The notes beneath the pieces are model-generated. The model was given only the letters and a program-made list of their open reading frames with translations, made no database searches and was not told the origin of the DNA. A stretch of 21,759 bases of DNA from Chara braunii. Lineage: Eukaryota > Streptophyta > Charophyceae > Charales > Characeae. A program made the translations under genes and the position numbers. The stretch is from the NCBI GenBank assembly GCA_003427395.1, contig BFEA01000807.1:175306-197064 (forward strand). The letters are read 5' to 3'. Positions 9,780 to 17,890 of this stretch are shown one piece after another. The first letter of the stretch is position 1. Each line of letters opens with the position of its first letter.

Positions 9780-9802
9780 AGGAGGAGCACTTCGCTCCTC
9801 CT
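9780..9802. other. Strong 9-bp hairpin
   Basis: aggaggagc (9780-9788) and gctcctcct (9794-9802) are perfect reverse complements around a 5-base loop. A second, 5-bp stem, cctcc/ggagg, follows at about 9876-9890. No T run follows, so a simple terminator is unlikely. The role is unknown. Confidence 0.6.
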
Positions 9803-9987
9803 GGAGATATAGTGGCCTACCTGCCTCTTGGGCGGTGACTTCCAGGCCGTGCGGCCCCCAAGCAACCGGTACCTCCTCCCTTTCGGAGGGAAACATCATT
9901 GCAGGCTCTGATATCATCCGCACAGGCCCTAGACTCAGGATACTTGGACTGGTACCCGCCTACCTCTAGGCCTACCGCTACTGGGCC

Positions 9988-9994
9988 TATAAAA
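9988..9994 (+). promoter_or_regulatory. TATA-box-like sequence
   Basis: TATAAAA in a GC-rich setting (gggcctataaaagtgc). It is immediately followed by TGCTAAC at 9996-10002, a good branch-point consensus, and a pyrimidine-rich tract. The same spot can therefore be read as a promoter or as the 3' end of an intron that began at 9585. The two readings compete and I cannot choose. Confidence 0.25.
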
Positions 9995-10069
9995 GTGCTA
10001 ACTTTTTATCTTCTTTTGCCTGGCCTCCGGTTCCCGATACATCCACCGCTACTTGAGTGGTACCAGCCT

Positions 10070-10172
10070 ACCTGCTACTCGAGTGTTTTTCCCCGCTGCC
10101 CTAAGTGTCACAGGCCTACTCCCCACTGCTCGAGTGTTTTTCCCGCTGCAACCCTCAAAGTCACGGGCACAG
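10070..10172 (+). repeat. 51-bp imperfect tandem duplication ending at a splice-donor-like site
   Basis: ctcgagtgtttttcccgctg-type units start near 10078 and 10129. The second ends at cacag|gtaagtacc (donor-like GT at 10173), the same ten-base signal seen at 9583-9592. The stretch could be a small exon between two introns. Its frame gives a repeated ARVFFP/TRVFFP peptide, which is not a recognised family. Confidence 0.5.
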
Positions 10173-10204
10173 GTAAGTACCGCCCCCCGTGGGCCTTCCA
10201 AACA

Positions 10205-10428
10205 AACGAGTGCCCTGGCGGGCCACACACACACTCAGACTGACAAGCACTCAGACAGGCACACGAACCCAGCGAGCACGCACACACACACAGACTTAGA
10301 AAACTCAGCAGAATGCAGGATCTCAGTGAGGCATTCATTCCAGCGGCAAACTCAGAAATCAGCTGTTTTCTCAGTCTGTGTTTTGACGGGTCATTACAAT
10401 GCCATTATTATCATATAGTGACATATAG
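10205..10428. other. CA-rich sequence leading into the U6 fragment
   Basis: CA/GA-rich with short (AC)n runs near 10223 and 10280. The last 80 bases are AT-rich with tatcatatag about 15-25 bases before the U6 start, but I see no plant-type upstream sequence element (consensus RTCCCACATCG). The fragment is therefore probably not an active U6 promoter. Confidence 0.4.
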
Positions 10429-10488
10429 GTCCTTCGTGACATCCGTTAGAATTGGAACGATACAGAGAAGATAGCATGCCCCCTGCGC
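10429..10488 (+). pseudogene. U6: U6 spliceosomal snRNA, 5' part only
   Basis: It reads gtccttcgtgacatcc, a-ttggaacgatacagagaag, then agcatgccccctgcgc. These correspond to the U6 5' stem-loop, the central segment with the ACAGAGA box, the AGC triad and the start of U4/U6 stem II. Compared with plant U6 as I know it, the 5' stem-loop is shortened, one T is missing before the AGC triad and several bases differ. The match stops at ctgcgc, and the internal stem-loop and 3' end are absent, so this is a truncated retro- or duplication pseudogene. The orientation is opposite to the neighbouring LINE, so it is not a simple U6-LINE 3' chimera. Confidence 0.9.
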
Positions 10489-10549
10489 TGGGCCTGTACA
10501 ACCGGGCACTGACTTCTTCTTGTGGAAGACACTACCTCCTACATTGTTC

Positions 10550-10562
10550 TTCTTGTGTTGTT

Positions 10563-10564
<2 letters not shown>
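10550..10564. repeat. Target-site duplication of the LINE (3' side)
   Basis: ttcttgtgttgttcc is identical to 15427-15441. It lies three bases (ccc) from the T run that represents the LINE poly(A) tail. Confidence 0.9.

Positions 10565-10567
<3 letters not shown>

Positions 10568-10591
<24 letters not shown>
10568..10591 (-). other. LINE poly(A) tail
   Basis: T24 on the + strand, A24 in the element's sense. It is followed by ggg and then the target-site duplication. It marks the 3' end produced by target-primed reverse transcription. Confidence 0.92.
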
Positions 10592-10593
<2 letters not shown>

Positions 10594-10873
10594 TAAATAC
10601 AGAACCCCTCGGTTCTGGCTCCTGCCATTCTGGGGAGCAACAGTCTGGTTCCTATTCCCCCAGCAAGTCAAATATGAATACAGTAAAGACCCACGCACGC
10701 TCCTCCCCATTATGGCTGAGAGGCCCGAGTGGACGGCATTGATTACTTCCCTGGGGAAGGATGCACCACCCCTCACCCCTGCCTAAGCTAGCCAATATCC
10801 ACTTCCTCCTGATCCTATGAGTCGCCTAGCTCCTAGCTCCTCTCAGCTACGTGCTGTCGGATAAACCTGAACA

Positions 10874-13830
10874 CTAGTACATCCAGTAATCCTCCTGCGA
10901 GACATGTTGCTGCCGGTGATGATGCCGCTGCTGTACTCCTCGGCGGGCAGACCATGATTTGGACATCAGCCAAAAGTATCCTCTCATATTATCTGGGGAA
11001 GAGGCCTTTGGGAGTTGTCTGATTCTGTAGAGTGCCAAAGGACTCCACGACAGTGTGTGGTTAGTGAGCAACTTTACTATCCATTTAGTCTGCAAGGCTT
11101 TGGTCTGTGCGACCGGGTCCAGAATTCCCAGTCCTCCTTGGCCCTTCGGTTGTGTGAGATAATCCCAAGCCACCTTAGGAATGAAGCTCTAGGTAGAAGG
11201 ATTACCAGTCCACAGATAAGCTGTAGAACGTGCTTTGAGAGCATTTGTCATTCTCGTGTCCGGCGTCCAGATGGTTGCTGCATACCATAGCATAAAGAAG
11301 ATGGAGGCATTTAGAACCAGTGCCCTTCCAAATACTGAGGTGTACATACTAGTCCAGGTATCTAATTTGCGAATCATACGCGTTAACATCTCTGGAGCCA
11401 TCGCTTGATCAGGTCCTGCATTTGTAAGATTGATGCCAGGAACCTTAATCCTTCGGGCGTGATGTCTTGATATGGTTGCTCCATTTTCGATAGCCACCAC
11501 CCTGTGATTTTCTGCCAATTGACATTAATCTCAGATGCCAGCTGGAAGGCTTGCATGGTACGCGTGAGAGCTTGAAATGAAGCGCTGGAGGCTCTAAGCA
11601 AAAAGGGGAGTGGTAGGTAAGCATACGTGATGATAGGGATTAGTCGGTTCCGCAACTAGCCTCTCTATTGTCCGGTCCTTTCTCAAAAAGGACGCTATCA
11701 CCTCCATAGGGAAGAGAAAGAGGGGGGCTGCTAGAGGATCTCCGTGTCGCACAGAACGACTCATTTTATATGGTGGAGAAAGGAAACCGTTAAGTTGTAC
11801 TTGCCCGTATGCATCATTGTAAAACACCCTCACCCATTTTCGAAAATTCAGTCCAACATCCATCTTCTCCATACATTGTTGCTGGAAGTTCCAGTTGACC
11901 TGATCATACGCCTTCTCAAAGTCAAAGAAGAGTATGGATGCGTTAAGTTTCTTGTCTGTGATGTACCGCGCCAACTCTGTTAATGTCATGACGTTGTCGA
12001 GGATGAATCTTCCAGGGATAAATCCTGTCTGGTCAATGTGGAAACAATTTCGGGTAATATTCCTAAGTTTGTTGGCTAGTAGTTTCGCCAGTATCTTGTA
12101 CACTACTGTAAGTAGTGTTATTGGGCGGTAATTCCTAATATCTGTGGGGTCTCCTTTTTTGTATAATAGTGTAACAACCCCTGTACTTATGAACTTGCCT
12201 AGTCCTTCTTCTTGGTAGGCTGAGTTCAAAAAAATCATATATTTTGTTTGAAAAATTGGCCAGAAAGTCTGCCAAAATTCCTTTGATAGTCCATCTTTTT
12301 CCGGGGTTTTGTTCGGTTGCATGGAGAGCAGCGCCGACTTGACCTCCTCTTATGTGATTGGTTTGTCCAACTCTGCTGCTTGTTCCTGCGACAGAGTTTT
12401 ATCCAGATGCCTCGGAAATTTTTGTCTTGCTTCTTGTACTTAAGTTGGAGGGTGGTGGTCCTCCCTAGAGGTGTAGAGTTCCTTGTAGAAGTCCGCTGCT
12501 ATGGTCAACATTTCGTGAGGCTCCGACATAGTAATATCTCCCCTCTTCAGCTGATCGATGAGCTTATTGCGCGCATTTATTTTGATCTTTTGAAAAAAGT
12601 AGTCATCCTTTCTCCTTGCTCGAGTTCCTTGACTCTGGCTCGTAGACGTAGTCCAACGTCTTTCAAGGCCTTCCACTTCGATAGTTGGCGTTTCGCTGCA
12701 AAGAGTGTTTCTTCAAGATGTGTCTGTCCCGGTTGGGATATTAGATTCCTCTCCTCTATATGCATGACTGCTTCCAACTCCTCCTTGACCTTTCTCTGTG
12801 CTGCGATTATCCTTGAAGCTTTTGCTGAAGCGTTGGAAAGGCTTCCCACCAGTTGTGCGAATGTGTTGATCATTGTTCCATAGGCCGAGCAGGATTTAAA
12901 GATGTGGTCCTTCATTTCTTTGGTTTCTAAGAGGGAGTTATTGACTTTAAAGAAGCCCGGGCCTCTTTTTGGGGCTGCGTCTAGAAGTAAATTTAGGTAT
13001 ATGAATTTGTGATCTAAGCCCGCAACATATGGCAGTTGACTAATGCCTGTTGCTTGGACTGCTCCGTGTAGTTGTTCTGAGATAAGAAAGAAATCTATCT
13101 TGGACGCCAAGATGTACTGGCTACGATTACGTTTGAGATAAGTGAAAGCTCTGGTTGAGGATTGCCTCATACGATATGGGTCAATGAGTTGGTGCTTCGT
13201 CATGGGGTTGTGTATGGCTGCTGCTTCGTCCCAACCTATTCCCTCCATTGCTGATGATCCACTTGACATTCTATCTAGATCCTGATCTAATGTCGCATTC
13301 CGATCACCTCCCATAATCAGGTGAAACGAAGTGGAACAATGTGGGGAAATAGATCCTATGAGCTCAATTCTCTGTTGCTGAGAGCTAGGACAATACAAAG
13401 AAAGAAGACGGAAGCGCTCTTGTTTGTAGTCAAAATCTACTTTGACCCATCTACCCTGTCTATTATCTCTAAGAACGGAAACTATCTGCATCGTCTGGGA
13501 TGCCCTCGATTTAGAGTGAATAATCACTGCAGTACCTGATGAACCTGACCTTGGGGACAAGGCCCAATAAGCTTGCTTAATCCATCTTAGTCTTCGAAGA
13601 ATCTCCTGCTGGACTATTTGATGGTCTTGACTACTTGTCAGATGTGTCTCTTGTAGGCACAAGATAGTTGGCGAGTTAGTACCATACCAGTCCAATTCTT
13701 GGGTGAAATTGTTCCACTTTCGCTTGTTGGTGATAATAGATGCCATGCCACTGACATTCCATGATACTATCCGCAGGTCGGGCGTTGGATTAAGCGTTCT
13801 GAGTGCCGGAATCCCATCCAAGACGTCCAT
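10874..13830 (-). pseudogene. LINE ORF2 (endonuclease + reverse transcriptase), broken
   Basis: The start is ATG at 13830 (MDVLDG). The endonuclease (about residues 18-285) is open from 13830 to 12577 with WN (24-25), QET (60-62), GDRN (175-178), KIDF (244-247) and LDH (272-274). The last replaces the usual SDH. A frame change near an A6 run at about 12590-12600 moves to the RT frame, which carries TAA at 12440-12442 and TAA at 12350-12352. RT motifs then follow: RPITLLTVVYKI, QTGFIPGRF, FDFEKAYDQVNW (motif A, Asp kept) and RSVRHGDPLAAP (motif B). At about 11615-11650 the frame changes and the YADD motif is replaced by YAYLPLP. Another shift lies near 11440 and a TAG at 11189-11191. The C-terminal L1 block ends at the TAG at 10874-10876. 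The product nicks target DNA and reverse transcribes the element RNA; this copy cannot. Confidence 0.93.
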
Positions 13831-13880
13831 GGTTAGTCAATGACTTGGATGTCTACCTCCTTTGCTCCCATTGTGTTGTT

Positions 13881-15344
13881 TCATTTGTGGACGAAGGTGA
13901 CTTCCTTCTTCTGAGCCAGAGCGTTTATTTTTGTGTGCCAGCTGCCACCATTTGCCAGGAACAATCTGTAGTTGGACACCAGCGCAGCCGCAAAGGCCTC
14001 TCTCTCTGCTGCTGCTCCCTGGCCTAAGAGCCCGTAGGGGCTAGATTCGACTACCTGCCAGGGAACCCACTCCAAGTCGTCTGATAGGACGAGTTTCTCT
14101 TACCCGGACCATGACTGGAAACAGATCTACCCTGTGTCGCTGTCCTGCCGGGTCCTTCCATTCTTCCACATTATCATGTTGTCCTCCTAGTGTGAACATC
14201 GGAGTGAGAGCATCTTGAAATTCGGGTGAGAGCGTGCCGTCCTGGATCGCCTGGCCGGTAATTATAATGAGAGCCCCCGTCTTGTGTACTGCAATTTCCC
14301 AGTCCTGGTGGGAAATGTTCCACCTGCAAGGAACGAGGTTTCACAGATGTTCATTTTTCCTTGTGCCCACCCGTGCTGCTGCTTCAGTTGCAGCCATTTG
14401 GCCATCCGCTATGTTCTGCAGAGACTAATGCTTGTCTGTGAATTCCTTGTTTTTCATTGTCAGTAAGGCTACCTGGGCCTCAATTATGCGTTTCTTTCTT
14501 CTCAAGTCCGTCGACACTCCCTCTTCTATCAGCGGTGCAGTGTTCTGTTTGAGGCTGTCCTCCTTTTTGTCTTCTCCTGCGTCCTTTTCCCTTTTTTTGC
14601 CTTGGCAGGATGCTCGTTTCTGTCCACGTACGACGTTGGCCACTGGAACTGTTTATCATATGCAGGATTGTCCAAATAAAGCATGTCCCCTTCCACTCTC
14701 GTTTTCAGACTACTGTTGCGCCATAAATTCTGCCATCTCCTCCTCCTTGTGCAAAGGCTCAAATCTGTTACCATTTTGGGACCCTGTTTTTTGTTGGGAT
14801 GCACCCGCCCCCGCCTGTTGCACCTTGCGGTTATACCGTTGGTGAGCCATGTGCAACTTGAATTCTAGATCCCTTACACGCTCCATGTCCTTGATCACTT
14901 TTTTTGTCCTCGTCCACTTCCGTATGTTCCCAGTCTTCGTCCGTGGGGTCATTGGTTGGGTCCTTTCCTTCGTTCTTCGTCCTTTTCCTGCCCTCTCCAT
15001 CCTGGATTCCTTTGTTTTCAATGTCCATGGCGTTGTCTATAACGCTTTCTCATGTAGTTGTTTGTTTGTCTGAAACCGAGTGAGTGCGTCTGTGTTTGGT
15101 CTTGTCCGAGCGTGAAAGCGAGTAAAAGGCTTTTTTCTGCTAGCTCTCCAATTTTTGTTAGTTTTTCCATCGTCTGCAATTTCTGCTTATCTTCCTCCAC
15201 TCCTTCCTTGTGCATCATTGGTAAGGTGATGCGACCCACCCCTTCCTGATCCATCTTTCTGCTCCTGTCTGCCTCCACCTGCCGTCGAAGGGAGGATAAA
15301 CGTCCGGTTTCTCCGTGGGCTCTCCAATCAATTTCCAAACCCAC
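13881..15344 (-). pseudogene. LINE ORF1 remnant
   Basis: Open segments alternate between two - strand frames (about 15344-15018, 15021-14710, 14804-14529, 14643-14425, then 14420-14080 and 14075-13881). That means at least four frame changes, plus stops. The first two thirds are Lys/Glu/Arg-rich with a probable coiled-coil stretch at 14470-14425 (EAQVALLTMKNKEF). The C-terminal third includes WNISHQDWEIAVHKTGALII and ends TFVHK about 50 bases before the ORF2 start. The position and composition fit an L1 ORF1 RNA-binding protein. No CCHC knuckle or RRM signature is clear, so the assignment rests mainly on position. Confidence 0.65.
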
Positions 15345-15426
15345 CGTGGTGTTTCAAGGTTGTCATCAAAGATCCAACCTCGATATTTCGGGCGGTTAAT
15401 GTACCAGACTCGGGTTTGGATTCACA

Positions 15427-15441
15427 TTCTTGTGTTGTTCC
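15427..15441. repeat. Target-site duplication of the LINE (5' side)
   Basis: ttcttgtgttgttcc is an exact copy of 10550-10564. The LINE sense strand starts at 15426 reading tgtgaatccaaaccc. Confidence 0.9.
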
Positions 15442-15632
15442 TTGTTCTTGCTCCTTTTTTCTTTTTCTTTTTTTCTTCTGTTGACGAACCTCCCGCATCC
15501 TTTGCAAGACTTGTATGCCTATTTGGCTGGTTTCCTGGTAAACTCAGCTACCTCACTTTTTTTTTATGACATGTTTTCACAGATGTCTTGCTTGGCCGTT
15601 TGTCCTTTCAAATAAGCTTGGTATCGTAACCT

Positions 15633-15719
15633 TGTACATTCCTTTCGTATGCCCCTTACATGTACAGTCCTTGTGTACATTTCAGTTTGTCTATTTGTTG
15701 TGTACAACAATTATGTACA
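15633..15719 (+). promoter_or_regulatory. Cluster of five TGTACA palindromes
   Basis: Exact TGTACA at 15633, 15661, 15674, 15701 and 15714. Start-to-start spacings are 28, 13, 27 and 13, which makes two pairs 40 bases apart and one single site. GTAC is the core bound by plant and algal SBP-domain factors. As RNA, several sites (UGUACAU) partly resemble PUF-binding sites. A role in expression of the element that begins about 600 bases downstream is an inference. Confidence 0.35.
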
Positions 15720-16149
15720 CTCTTTTTCCTTCTGTGCACAATGTCACTGTGACGACGGTCACCGTAAGGGCACAAGTTGTACCCCTTTACATGCAGTGGG
15801 TATAGTTACGGCCCGCCTAAGGTTGGCCATACCTGGGCCGCTGCCCCCATGCCCATTCACCTCTTGTTCCATGTTCTTTGAGATAATCCTTCTACGATGG
15901 TTCATGCATGTATCAATTGCTTGGTGACAACTCCTTATGTAGGCACTGTTGGTCTATCGATGCAAGGCTCTTGGCATTGCTGCTGCGCTCACACTCATCG
16001 GGAGATGCAGTTTCACATTCAAGCCAAGCTCCCTCTTTGGAAATGCTGCTGGCGATGAACAACAGACAACTGAAAAATAAAAAAAATAGTTGTTTCATAA
16101 CTCATCAACAATGAATCTGCAATTAAGGAATAATAATCAAGGGGCTGCC

Positions 16150-16228
16150 CCGTTACTTCCCACCCCCCTCGGGAGATTTCCTGCCGCTGGTATGGCAGGT
16201 GCTCTACCAAGCTTTCCTCTTGGGCACT
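16150..16228 (-). other. tRNA-like segment (D-arm and anticodon-arm similarity only)
   Basis: On the - strand, agcttggtagagcacctgcc resembles the D-loop/box A region of a tRNA. It is followed by a stem ctgcc/ggcag closing an 8-base loop. No T-arm (ggttcgaatcc-like box B) is present where it should be, and the sequence turns G-rich instead. At most it is a decayed tRNA or SINE head. Confidence 0.2.
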
Positions 16229-16320
16229 ATGTTCCGCTTGGTCATGCTCATATGTCAAACCGTTAGGCATCTGTCTCTCATCGCGTAGATTGGCATGCAC
16301 ACCTGCAGTGGAATACTAAC

Positions 16321-16839
16321 TTGTGTTCTGCAAGAGTTGGCAAGAAACAACTCTGTCATCTTAACAGTGTTGGCAAGGCAGAGCGATTTGAGTTGCAACT
16401 GCAAGGTGTTGATCAACAACCCCTTGAACCAGGTATGGACCTCCTCACTGTTCGAGGAGTGATTTATGCAATTGTTCATTTGCCTTCTGGACGTTTTTAT
16501 GTTGGACAGACGATGCATTTTGCACATCAACAACTGCAAGAGCATTGACATGCACGACACTCTTCTGCTGCTTTTCGCCATCACCATCTCTACCATGCAA
16601 TGTGCGGACAACCAACATTCAATTTTGCAGCTTGGCCCTTGGAATGCATCGATCCTACCCTTTACCATACACATGAAGGCCTTGTTGATCATGCCCTTTT
16701 TTGGCGGGCTGCTACACCCCGTGAGGGTTTCTGGGTTCGGAAACTTCGGACTCTTCACCCCGTTGGTTTCAATGCAGTCCTTCCAATGGCTAGACTACCA
16801 TCTCTACGACGACACTTCCGCCCTCATTGTTGGATATAA
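16321..16839 (+). pseudogene. GIY-YIG endonuclease domain of the Penelope-like element
   Basis: One frame carries the whole domain with a single TGA at 16546-16548. The first part has GVIYAIVHLPSGRFYVGQT (the GIY...YVG core) at 16456-16512, then LQEH. After the stop come the central strand (WPLECIDPT) and the C-terminal signature REGFWVRKLRTLHPVGFN, with the expected Glu codon at 16723 and Asn codon at 16771. In Penelope-like elements this domain nicks the target DNA. The Cys/His pair set seen in canonical C-terminal Penelope endonucleases is not obvious here, which fits the Chlamys-type endonuclease. The first ATG at 16321 is only the start of the open stretch; the real N terminus may lie upstream. 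Confidence 0.88.
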
Positions 16840-17890
16840 TGGGCCCTATTTCCTTTGCTCCTCATCCCCCTCGACCTCCTCATGTCTCAGCTCCTCCTAT
16901 TTCCCTTCCTGCCACATCTATTGCTGCGCTATCCGTTCCTGTATTAGCTGATCCTTCTCACACAACACCCCTCTTACCAACACCCGTTAGCTTTCATGCT
17001 GCACCCCTTTAATCGACACCCCCTCATCGTTTACCTCTTTTGCCAACACCTTCGGTTAGGTCATTTGTTGTTGACCTTCCTCCGGGTCCCAAACTTATAA
17101 TTCGTACCTCATTGCATCGACTTCTCACTGAAGTTGCTTTGAGTAACTGGTTTTGTGTCAAAGGGTGATATTGAGCAAGCGAAACCAGCATGGCGGGTAC
17201 GACTTTTGTAGTGGCCTTACAACAATGTCTCCAATGCGGACATGGCAACAAACATTCAAGAACTCGAATGCCTCATCCAAAAATCCCAACATACTCACCA
17301 ACATTACACAGCACAACCTCGTGACCTGTTTGCTGACCACATCAAGGTTATACATATGCATGAGGTAGTTCGTTCTACGAACTTGTGCCATGCGCTACAA
17401 TTGTTGAAAATAGTTGCATTGCACACCGACCTTCAAGGAGCCAGACATGTTCGTGTATGTGACAAACTGATGCCACCCACGCGTATCCAGTTTTGTAACT
17501 TCGGTGATGTGGCCTTCAGTGCCGCAAAATCTTTCCACACTATTTTGATCTTGTGGATGACCATATTGTGTCTGTTGACTACAATATCATCTTTGATGAT
17601 AGTGTTCGCAAGTTTTTTCAAAAAGGTTCAAAGTATCACTTGAATGGGGAAACTGCCGATGTGCTCCAGGCATTGGCTGTTGGACTTTATGAGTACATTG
17701 CCAATTACAAAAGGTTGTTGACCAGACATTCTCGATCTACTTTTTTCTTGTCTCTTTCTCAGAAGTGGAAAAATTATCGTATTGCAATCCTTGCACATTG
17801 TCAATCCAATGCAGCCTCGTTCTCCCATCGTGTGAGGCAGCCACGCTCACTTCGTTCTACACATGCCTCCTTGCGCCATCTTCAACAGCA
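16840..17890 (+). pseudogene. Linker and N-terminal RT region of the Penelope-like element
   Basis: Coding character continues but jumps frame. A Pro/Ser/Thr-rich linker (LPATSIAALSVPV) is in frame 3, with TAA at 17010-17012 and TGA at about 17166. A frame 1 stretch at 17242-17545 follows, with many His/Gln/Leu residues. Frame 3 at 17553-17890 contains DHIVSVDYNIIFDDSVRKFF and KGSKYHLN, the block normally found just before the fingers of Penelope RTs. An alternative frame at 17215-17245 reads CLQCGHGNKH and might be a remnant of the Cys motif between EN and RT in this clade, but I am not sure of it. Confidence 0.6.

Larger units (their letters stand above)
10565..15426 (-). mobile_element. 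Full-length but inactive L1-type LINE
   Basis: A non-LTR retrotransposon read on the - strand. The order is 5' region, ORF1, ORF2 with apurinic-type endonuclease and reverse transcriptase, a 3' UTR of about 280 bases, then poly(A). The ends are set by an identical 15-bp direct repeat on each side (10550-10564 and 15427-15441), giving 4862 bp. Both ORFs are interrupted by stops and frame changes, and the RT catalytic motif is lost. The endonuclease/RT layout and the C-terminal block near 11100 (AWDYLTQPKGQGGLGI) are those of plant-type L1 elements. No RNase H domain is seen. Confidence 0.95.
15442..16320 (+). other. T-rich leader region before the Penelope-like element
   Basis: T-rich tracts run to about 15560. 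The cluster of TGTACA sites follows (separate entry), then a GC-richer patch at 15790-15870 and a short ORF at 15908-16114 without a recognised product. It probably contains the 5' end of the Penelope-like element, but I could not find a boundary or a terminal repeat matching the 3' side. Confidence 0.4.

Noticed and set aside
16150-16228. Functional tRNA gene on the - strand
   Set aside because: No T-arm, an 8-base anticodon loop and an incomplete D-stem.
16255-16758. 167-codon - strand ORF over the GIY-YIG region
   Set aside because: Antisense shadow. The + strand carries the recognisable endonuclease motifs.
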